64,000 nucleotides of DNA from Roseibium aggregatum. GTDB taxonomy: Bacteria; Pseudomonadota; Alphaproteobacteria; Rhizobiales; Stappiaceae. The stretch is from assembly GCF_014692675.1 (NCBI RefSeq), contig NZ_JABFCZ010000031.1, positions 1 to 64,000 of the forward strand, given 5' to 3'. The notes beneath the pieces are model-generated. The model ran no database searches. It saw only the letters and a list, made by a program, of their open reading frames with translations, and was not told the origin of the DNA. This document shows, one piece after another, positions 55,322 to 64,000 of the stretch (the first letter of the stretch is position 1; every line of letters begins with the position of its first letter). Position numbers and translations under genes: made by a program.

Positions 55322-57589
55322 ATGCGCAGCAACCTGGCCGGTCCGCGCCTGTTGCTCCGCAGGCTCCGCGAGGTCATGGCGGAGCCGATCACGGCGCAGG
55401 AGCGGCTCGACAAGATTGTGGTCCTGATCGCGGCGAATGTGGTCGCCGAGGTGTGCTCCGTCTATATCCTGCGGGCCGATGGAGTGCTGGAACTCTATGC
55501 CACGGAAGGCCTGAAAGCCGAGGCCGTTCACCAGGCGTCGCTTCGGGTCGGGCAGGGCCTTGTCGGCCTGATCGCGGCGGAGGCCCGTCCGCTCAATCTT
55601 CCCAACGCCCGCGCCCATCCGGGCTTTGCCTATCTCCCCGAAACGGGCGAGGAAGAATACAATTCCTTCCTCGGCGTGCCGATCCTGCGCGCCGGCCGGA
55701 CGCTGGGCGTCCTGGTCGTACAGAACAAGTCGCACCGGACCTACCTCGAAGATGAAGTAGAGGCGATGCAGACCACGGCAATGGTCATTGCCGAAATGGT
55801 CGCCGCCGGCGAACTCGAGGCGATCGCCCAGAAAGGAACCGGCCTCGACCTGTCGCGCCCGATCCATGCGATCGGTGTCGCGCTCTCCGAAGGTGTCGGT
55901 CTCGGCCATGTGGTGCTGCACGAGCCCCGCGTCGTGGTCACCAACCTGATTGCCGAAGACACGGACAAGGAGAGCCACCGGCTCGAGGCGGCCATCAACC
56001 GGCTGCGCCTGTCCATCGACGATCTCCTGTCCAGCGGCGAAATCGCGGCGATCGGCGAGCACAGGGACGTGCTCGAGGCCTACCGGATGTTTGCCAACGA
56101 CCGGGGCTGGATCCGCAAGATCGAAGAGGCGATCCGCAACGGCCTGACGGCCGAAGCCGCGGTCGAAAAGGTCCAAAGCGACATGCGTGCGCGTATGCTG
56201 CGCCAGACCGATCCCTATCTGCGCGAACGGCTGCATGATCTCGATGATCTTGCCCATCGCCTGATCCGCGAGCTGATGGGGCGCCAGCACGGCCCGCTGG
56301 CATCGGAACTGCCGCAGGATGCCATCATTGTGGCCCGCAACATGGGGGCGGCGGAACTGCTCGACTACGGCCGTGACCGGATTCGCGGTCTCGTCCTGGA
56401 AGAAGGCGGCCCGACCAGCCATGTGACCATCGTTGCCCGGGCCCTGGGTATTCCGACCGTCGGCCAGGTGGACGACATCGTCAGCCTGGCGGATGCGGGC
56501 GATGCCATCATCGTCGACGGCGAGGCCGGCGAGGTCTATCTGCGTCCGGCCACGGATGTCGAGAACGCCTATGCCGAAAAAGTCCGGTTCCGGGCGCGGC
56601 GCCAGGCGCAATACCGGCGCCTGCGCAACAAGCCGTCCGTCACCAAGGACGGTGTGGAGATCTCCCTGCAGATGAATGCCGGGCTCCTGGTAGATCTGCC
56701 GCATCTGGCGGAGGCCGGGGCCGCCGGCGTCGGGCTGTTCCGGACCGAACTGCAATTCATGGTCGCCTCGTCGTTCCCGCGCATGCGCGAGCAACAGGCG
56801 CAGTATGAGCAGGTGCTCGATGCCGCGGACGGGAAGCCGATCACGTTCCGCTCGCTCGACATCGGCGGCGACAAGGTGCTGCCCTATCTGCGCGCCATTC
56901 AGGAGGAAAACCCGGCGATGGGCTGGCGCGCCCTGCGTCTCGGCCTCGACCGGCCCGGATTGCTCAGGACGCAGATGCGGGCGCTGCTCAAGGCGGCCGC
57001 CGGCCGCGAGCTGAAACTGATGTTCCCGATGGTCGCGGAAGTGGACGAGTTCCTGAAGGCCAAGAGCCTGGTGGAGCGCGAGATCAAGCACCTGCGGCGC
57101 CATAATCACGCCGTGCCGGAGACGATCCGGCTCGGGGTCATGATCGAGGTGCCTTCCCTCCTGTTCCAGCTGGACGAACTTCTGCACCACGTCGACTTCG
57201 TTTCGGTCGGCTCCAACGACCTGTTCCAGTTCTTTTGTGCTGTCGATCGCGGCAACACACGGGTCTCCGAGCGGTTCGATCCGATCAATCTGGCCTTCCT
57301 GAGGGCGCTCAAGACCATTGTGGATGCGGCGAACAGGGCCCATATCCCTGTGACCCTGTGCGGCGAACTGGCCGGGCGTCCGCTGGAAGCCATGGCGCTT
57401 ATCGGTCTTGGCTACCGGGATCTTTCCATGTCGCCCGCCTCTCTGGGGCCGGTCAAGGCCATGCTTCGTTCGCTCGATGCCGGGCGGCTGTCGGCCCGGC
57501 TTCTGCCGCGCCTGGAACCCGGACATCCGGAAACGAATATCCGCGAATTCCTGTTGCGCTTTGCATCCGATATGGATGTGGCGCTTTAG
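55322..57589 (+). CDS. ptsP: phosphoenolpyruvate-protein phosphotransferase PtsP (EI-Ntr)
   Basis: A 755-residue protein: N-terminal GAF domain (residues about 20-165, with LYATEGLKAEAVHQASLRVGQGL), then the enzyme I modules, with the phospho-histidine in LEEGGPTSHVTIVARALGIP and the PEP-binding barrel (GVGLFRTELQFM, LFPMVAEV-type LMFPMVAEVDEF, SVGSNDLFQFFCAVDRGN). It feeds phosphate to NPr and EIIA-Ntr, tying nitrogen and carbon status to regulation, including PHA storage in several relatives. It lies between lysC and prfA. Confidence 0.95.
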   Translation: MRSNLAGPRLLLRRLREVMAEPITAQERLDKIVVLIAANVVAEVCSVYILRADGVLELYATEGLKAEAVHQASLRVGQGLVGLIAAEARPLNLPNARAHPGFAYLPETGEEEYNSFLGVPILRAGRTLGVLVVQNKSHRTYLEDEVEAMQTTAMVIAEMVAAGELEAIAQKGTGLDLSRPIHAIGVALSEGVGLGHVVLHEPRVVVTNLIAEDTDKESHRLEAAINRLRLSIDDLLSSGEIAAIGEHRDVLEAYRMFANDRGWIRKIEEAIRNGLTAEAAVEKVQSDMRARMLRQTDPYLRERLHDLDDLAHRLIRELMGRQHGPLASELPQDAIIVARNMGAAELLDYGRDRIRGLVLEEGGPTSHVTIVARALGIPTVGQVDDIVSLADAGDAIIVDGEAGEVYLRPATDVENAYAEKVRFRARRQAQYRRLRNKPSVTKDGVEISLQMNAGLLVDLPHLAEAGAAGVGLFRTELQFMVASSFPRMREQQAQYEQVLDAADGKPITFRSLDIGGDKVLPYLRAIQEENPAMGWRALRLGLDRPGLLRTQMRALLKAAAGRELKLMFPMVAEVDEFLKAKSLVEREIKHLRRHNHAVPETIRLGVMIEVPSLLFQLDELLHHVDFVSVGSNDLFQFFCAVDRGNTRVSERFDPINLAFLRALKTIVDAANRAHIPVTLCGELAGRPLEAMALIGLGYRDLSMSPASLGPVKAMLRSLDAGRLSARLLPRLEPGHPETNIREFLLRFASDMDVAL

Positions 57590-57652
57590 CTGAGACCATT
57601 TCAAGACCAACCAGGCCCTTTCGCAAAGAGGCTGTGAAGGAGACAGGCGCTT

Positions 57653-58726
57653 ATGCTGGCGCGTAACAAGCTCGATACATTGTTGGACCGGTTCGCCGAG
57701 ATCGAGCACCAGATGTCCGCCAACCCGGACCCGCAGACCTATGTGAAGCTGTCCCGGGAATATGCCGGGCTGGAACCGCTGATTTTCAAGATCCGGACCT
57801 ATCTGAAGGCCCAGGACGATCTGGCGGATACGGAAGCCATGCTGTCGGATCCGGATACGGACGCGGAGATGCGTGAGCTTGCCGAAGCCGAGCGTGACGA
57901 GCTTGAGCAAAATCTGGAGACCCTGACGCAGGACGTCCGGATCGGTCTGCTGCCGAAGGATGCGGCGGATTCCAACGACGCCATTCTGGAAGTCAGGGCG
58001 GGGACCGGCGGAGACGAGGCGGCGCTTTTTGCCGGCGACCTGTTCCGTATGTACCAGCGCTATGCGGAGCTGCACGGCTGGAAGGTGGAGGTCCTGTCGG
58101 CCAGCGAAGGCGAGGTCGGCGGCTACAAGGAAATCATCGCGGCCGTATCGGGTGAAAACGTCTTTGCGCGGCTGAAATTCGAATCCGGCGTTCACCGGGT
58201 GCAACGGGTGCCGGCCACCGAATCGGGCGGCCGGATCCATACCTCGGCTGCGACCGTCGCCGTGCTGCCTCAGGCCGAGGACGTGGATGTGGATATCCAG
58301 GACAGCGACCTGCGGATCGACACCTTCCGGGCTTCCGGCGCCGGCGGGCAGCATGTGAACACCACGGATTCGGCGGTTCGCATCACCCATATTCCGACCG
58401 GGATCGTTGTCGCCGTCCAGGACGAGCGGTCCCAGCACAAGAACAAGGCCCGGGCCATGCAGCTTCTAAGGGCGCGGATCTACGACGAGGAGCGCGAACG
58501 CGCGGCAAGCGAACGCACCGAGGCCCGCAGGCTCCAGGTCGGCTCGGGCGACCGGTCGGAACGGATCCGAACCTACAATTTTCCGCAAGGGCGCGTGACC
58601 GATCACCGGATCGGGCTGACGCTCTACAAGCTGGACCAGATCATATCTGGCGAAGCGCTGGACGAGGTGATCGATGCCCTGATCATGGATCACCAGGCCT
58701 CGCTGCTGGCTGCCGAAGAAGTTTGA
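57653..58726 (+). CDS. prfA: peptide chain release factor RF-1
   Basis: A 357-residue class I release factor for UAA and UAG. It has [22 protein letters not shown], in which the PAT stop-reading motif is visible, and [20 protein letters not shown] with the GGQ catalytic loop. GGAG precedes the ATG. prmC follows after two bases; its product methylates the GGQ glutamine, so enzyme and substrate are co-expressed. Confidence 0.97.
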   Translation: MLARNKLDTLLDRFAEIEHQMSANPDPQTYVKLSREYAGLEPLIFKIRTYLKAQDDLADTEAMLSDPDTDAEMRELAEAERDELEQNLETLTQDVRIGLLPKDAADSNDAILEVRAGTGGDEAALFAGDLFRMYQRYAELHGWKVEVLSASEGEVGGYKEIIAAVSGENVFARLKFESGVHRVQRVPATESGGRIHTSAATVAVLPQAEDVDVDIQDSDLRIDTFRASGAGGQHVNTTDSAVRITHIPTGIVVAVQDERSQHKNKARAMQLLRARIYDEERERAASERTEARRLQVGSGDRSERIRTYNFPQGRVTDHRIGLTLYKLDQIISGEALDEVIDALIMDHQASLLAAEEV

Positions 58727-58728
58727 CC

Positions 58729-59586
58729 ATGAAAATCGGCGCGCTCGTTCGCGAAATCAGGGACCGGTTTCGCGATAAAGGCCTGGAGACCGCCGATCTC
58801 GATGCGCGGCTTCTGGTTGCCGATGCTCTGGATATGGATGTATCGGCCGTCATTCTGCATGCCGATGACGAGGCTTCCGAAGACGCCTGCGGCAAGGCAC
58901 GGGTGCATTGCGAAAAACGGCTTTCCGGCATGCCGGTCGGGCGCATTCTCGGGCGCCGGGAATTCTGGGGCCTCGAGCTTGGTCTCAACGCGGAAACGCT
59001 GGAGCCGCGGCCGGATACGGAAACGCTTGTCGAGGCGGTGCTCGCCCGGACGCCGCGGGACGCGGCATTTGCATTTGCCGACATCGGCACCGGTACCGGA
59101 GCGATCGCGATCGCGCTTTTGTCCGAACGCGCGAATGCTTTCGGACTGGCTGTGGATATTTCCGGAACGGCGCTCACATGTGCGGCGGAGAATGCGGCAA
59201 GGCTGGGTGTCGGTCGCCGCCTGCTTTGTGTTCAAGGCGATTACTGTGCCGCACTCGGATCCGGTTTCGACTGGATCGTCAGCAACCCGCCCTACATTCG
59301 GACCGCGGTCATCGAAGGGCTTGGTGCGGAGGTTCGCGAGCATGATCCCAGACGCGCGCTCGACGGGGGGGGCGACGGCCTGGATGCCTATCGTTCCATC
59401 GTCGAACAGTCGGCAAGCTGCCTTAACGTCAACGGCCGAATCGCCCTCGAAATCGGCTTCGACCAGGCCGAATCTGTTGCGTCGCTGCTCGGCGAGTACG
59501 GGTTTTTTGATATTGAAATCATTCACGATCTTGCCGGAAACGACCGTGTCCTTGTTGCAAAGCGAAACAAAATCCGGCCGTTTTAA
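58729..59586 (+). CDS. prmC: release factor glutamine methyltransferase
   Basis: A 285-residue N5-glutamine methyltransferase with an N-terminal helical RF-recognition domain, the SAM motif FADIGTGTGAIAIALLSERA, and the catalytic NPPY in WIVSNPPYIRTAVIEGL. It modifies the GGQ motif of RF-1 and RF-2. The ATG at 58729 is used; a TTG two codons earlier overlaps the prfA stop and is also possible. Confidence 0.95.
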   Translation: MKIGALVREIRDRFRDKGLETADLDARLLVADALDMDVSAVILHADDEASEDACGKARVHCEKRLSGMPVGRILGRREFWGLELGLNAETLEPRPDTETLVEAVLARTPRDAAFAFADIGTGTGAIAIALLSERANAFGLAVDISGTALTCAAENAARLGVGRRLLCVQGDYCAALGSGFDWIVSNPPYIRTAVIEGLGAEVREHDPRRALDGGGDGLDAYRSIVEQSASCLNVNGRIALEIGFDQAESVASLLGEYGFFDIEIIHDLAGNDRVLVAKRNKIRPF

Positions 59587-59939
59587 GCCTATGATGAAAA
59601 AGCGCTTGGAAATCCGGACAGAAACGGTTAGGTTCACCTCGCCGAGACCGGAATATGTGATCAGCGAACTGCGGAGCACGCCCATCCGGCAACGTGGGGA
59701 CAGACGCTTGAGCGTTTTGGAATTCGTTGCATACAGGATGACCCGGACCCTTCGGACTGTCGCAGAAACTAGCGAGCGCATCGGTTGCTGACCGATAGGG
59801 CAGAACTTGTGTGGTCGTTTCAGATGACAGGCGCTAACCTTCACGGTTGGTTTCGGCATCTTTTTCGTATCGGTATTACAGAATTCCGATGATGGGCCGG
59901 CGTTAAGCAGGCCGCCGTTCTTTAAGAGAAAACGGCAGG
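59587..59939. other. 353-base intergenic gap
   Basis: No supported gene lies between prmC and the DUF4167 gene. Open frames cross it on both strands but are low-complexity extensions of antisense or shifted readings of prmC without ribosome sites. A weak hairpin ATCGGT / ACCGAT lies at 59780-59796. The DUF4167 promoter should be here; I do not see a convincing one. Confidence 0.5.
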
Positions 59940-60638
59940 ATGAGACCAGGAAATCAAAACAACAAGCGCATGCGTGGGCGCGGCCGCAAAGGGCCGAATC
60001 CGTTAAGCCGGAGCTATGAATCGAATGGCCCGGACGTAAAGATCCGCGGAACTGCACTGCATATCGCAGAAAAGTACCAGCAGCTCGCCCGGGATGCGCA
60101 AGCATCCGGCGACCGGGTCATGTCTGAAAACTATCTCCAGCACGCAGAGCATTATCTGCGGATTGTTGCTGCCGCCCAGGCGCATTTGCAGCCTGCCGCG
60201 CAGAGCAGCCGTGCGGACGGAGATGATGCCGGCCAGGAGACCGCATCCGGTTCCGCCATGAACGGCACAACCGACCGGCGCGACCACGCGGCGGGTGCTT
60301 CCGGCGATATGATGGGCGAGGACAGTCCGCAGCCCTATATCGAGAACATGCCGCTCATCGATCCCTCGGGTCGGGTCAACGGTCATGCTTCCGAAGCCGG
60401 TGAGGAAAGCGACGAGGAAGCGAAGCCCCGACGGCGCGCGCGGGGGACCCGCGGACGCGGTGCCAAGCCGGAAGCGGCTGAAGCCACCGGCGACGCGGAC
60501 GCTGCTTCCGCCCGGTCGGGAGAGACCGGTGACGACGATGAGGCTCCCAAGCCGAGAGCCCGCCGGGCACCGCGTGCGCGCCGGGCGAAGCCGGCCGAAG
60601 AAGGTGCTGATGCTGAGGCCGTTGCGGCCGGCGAGTAA
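59940..60638 (+). CDS. DUF4167 domain protein
   Basis: A 232-residue protein. The N-terminal 80 residues carry the DUF4167 domain: a basic MRPGNQNNKRMRGRGRKGPN start with RNA-binding flavour, then SNGPDVKIRGTALHIAEKYQQL and AENYLQHAEHYLRI-like SENYLQHAEHYLRIVAAAQ. The rest is disordered, alternating acidic and Arg/Ala-rich stretches (KPRRRARGTRGRGAK). The family is largely confined to Alphaproteobacteria and sits between prmC and clpB; its function is unknown. Confidence 0.9.
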   Translation: MRPGNQNNKRMRGRGRKGPNPLSRSYESNGPDVKIRGTALHIAEKYQQLARDAQASGDRVMSENYLQHAEHYLRIVAAAQAHLQPAAQSSRADGDDAGQETASGSAMNGTTDRRDHAAGASGDMMGEDSPQPYIENMPLIDPSGRVNGHASEAGEESDEEAKPRRRARGTRGRGAKPEAAEATGDADAASARSGETGDDDEAPKPRARRAPRARRAKPAEEGADAEAVAAGE

Positions 60639-60666
60639 GGTCAGCCCTGATCAAGCTGCAAGATGT

Positions 60667-60699
60667 AAAACGGCGTCCTTGAGGGCGCCGTTTTCTTTT
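60667..60699 (+). terminator. rho-independent terminator before clpB
   Basis: Stem AAAACGGCG (60667-60675) / CGCCGTTTT (60686-60694) followed by CTTTT. It ends the DUF4167 transcript and isolates clpB. Confidence 0.85.
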
Positions 60700-60709
60700 G
60701 GCATGTGTA

Positions 60710-60737
60710 CTTGAAAAATATCGTCGGCTCCCTCTTT
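60710..60737 (+). promoter_or_regulatory. candidate RpoH (heat-shock sigma-32) promoter of clpB
   Basis: CTTGAAA (60710-60716) is an exact match to the sigma-32 -35 element; after 13 bases comes CCCTCTTT (60730-60737), matching CCCCATNT at six of eight positions. It lies just past the terminator and about 130 bases upstream of the clpB start, as expected for a heat-shock chaperone gene. Confidence 0.65.
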
Positions 60738-60867
60738 TGTTGTCATTTTGCAACACTATATCGGAGGAGCGGGGCTCAACGAGACCGCGCAGAGGCCTGG
60801 ATCCAGGATCTGCATTCCGAAATCATCGGCCATGCTTCGGGTGGTTCAGATGGCAAGGAGGAAAAGC

Positions 60868-63465
<2,598 letters not shown>

Positions 63466-63484
63466 TCCCATTCCGCAAGAACAG

Positions 63485-63514
63485 AAAAAGCCGGCCAATC
63501 ATGGCCGGCTTTTT
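63485..63514. terminator. bidirectional rho-independent terminator
   Basis: Stem AAAAAGCCGGCCA / TGGCCGGCTTTTT around ATCA. It serves clpB on the plus strand and the convergent M23 peptidase gene on the minus strand. Confidence 0.9.
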
Positions 63515-63552
63515 TGTCGTTAATGCATGAGCAGTTCCGGGGAGCCGCAGCC

Positions 63553-64000
63553 TTACTGGACAGCGGATGCGACCCTGGAAGGACGCCGGGCCTGATCCAG
63601 CAGGGCGTCGATCCTGAGGCGCTCGGTTTCGAACTGGGCCAGCATGTCGCCTTCAAGCACACGGCCGCGCGGCAGGCGGATCCGCATCGGATCCACGTAA
63701 CGGTCGTTGACCTTGACCTCGTAGTGCAGGTGCGGGCCGGTCGAAAGGCCGGTCGAACCCACGTAGCCGATGATCTGTCCCTGGCGCACCTGGACGCCTT
63801 CGTGAATGCCCTTGGCGAAGCCGGACTGGTGATTGTAGGTCGTGATGTAGCCATTGGCATGACGGATCTCCGTCCGCCGGCCATATCCTGAACTCCAGCC
63901 GGCCTTGATGACCGTGCCGTTGCCGGCCGCCATGATCGGCGTTCCGCGCGGGGCGGCCCAGTCCACACCGGTGTGCATCTTGGAATAGCCGTGGATCGGG
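63553..64000 (-). CDS. M23-family metallopeptidase, C-terminal part (cut by window end)
   Basis: The last roughly 149 codons of a gene that begins beyond the window; an internal ATG at 63978 is not the start, because similarity continues upstream of it. The LytM/M23 catalytic domain is present: HTGVD (first zinc His and Asp) and GPHLHYEV (second His-x-His), with GYVGSTGLSTG between. After the domain is a 45-residue tail. Such enzymes cleave peptidoglycan cross-bridges or act as regulators of amidases; with both motifs intact this one looks catalytic. Confidence 0.9.
   Translation of the reverse strand, partial: PIHGYSKMHTGVDWAAPRGTPIMAAGNGTVIKAGWSSGYGRRTEIRHANGYITTYNHQSGFAKGIHEGVQVRQGQIIGYVGSTGLSTGPHLHYEVKVNDRYVDPMRIRLPRGRVLEGDMLAQFETERLRIDALLDQARRPSRVASAVQ

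Noticed and set aside
55211-58438. Minus-strand open frame of over 1000 codons across lysC, ptsP and prfA
   Set aside because: Antisense shadow of three conserved genes; a GC-rich genome leaves such frames open. No ribosome site or domain.
58690-60105. Minus-strand open frame opposite prmC and running through the 59.6-59.9 kb gap
   Set aside because: Mostly prmC antisense; the part in the gap shows no conserved pattern or ribosome site.

Overview
The window is GC-rich chromosomal DNA from an alphaproteobacterium, most likely of the order Hyphomicrobiales (Rhizobiales). The gene orders lysC-ptsP-prfA-prmC-DUF4167-clpB and secA-PPIase-argJ-mutT, a Rhizobiales-type IF-3 and phasin-phaC support this. 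A marine Roseibium/Labrenzia-like (Stappiaceae) host is a guess; no rRNA or tRNA gene is present to fix it.

Left part (1-12.3 kb), accessory: the window opens inside an IS481-type element. Next comes a LysR regulator divergent from a CoA-transferase / HMG-CoA-lyase-like / TRAP transporter (dctPQM) operon, which looks like a complete uptake-activation-cleavage route for a branched hydroxydicarboxylate. A gene-poor stretch with small unknown genes and a GNAT enzyme follows, then a curli amyloid operon (curlin-csgH-curlin) without its secretion genes, and a membrane protein.

12.4-21 kb: a leucine/isovalerate (liu-type) operon on the minus strand, tetR-mccB-103 aa protein-macrodomain-mccA-acyl-CoA synthetase-HMG-CoA lyase-enoyl-CoA hydratase. 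A TetR operator lies upstream. Between mccB and mccA are two unexpected genes and a recombination scar joining an mccA-start-like sequence to a copy of the mccB end.

21-40 kb: PPK2, a Gfo/Idh/MocA oxidoreductase, infC (probable AUU start), small conserved genes, methylsuccinyl-CoA dehydrogenase (ethylmalonyl-CoA pathway), a YihY protein, an EamA exporter, a ferredoxin reductase-like flavoprotein, an NCS2 permease, an alpha/beta hydrolase, a class III cyclase, a three-gene polyprenyl-phosphate sugar cassette, and a B12-binding radical SAM enzyme.

40-64 kb: mostly core genes: secA, a parvulin, argJ, mutT, a lone Flp pilin, an NDUFAF5-like methyltransferase, comF, grxC, a nitrilase, DUF1178, phasin and phaC, ubiG, lysC, ptsP, prfA, prmC, DUF4167, clpB, and an M23 peptidase cut by the window end. 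Three copies of a 124-131 bp palindromic repeat each lie between convergent genes (12302, 23159, 25780). Carbon flow is a theme: HMG-CoA and methylcrotonyl-CoA routes produce acetyl-CoA and acetoacetate, which the ethylmalonyl-CoA pathway and PHA synthesis can use.
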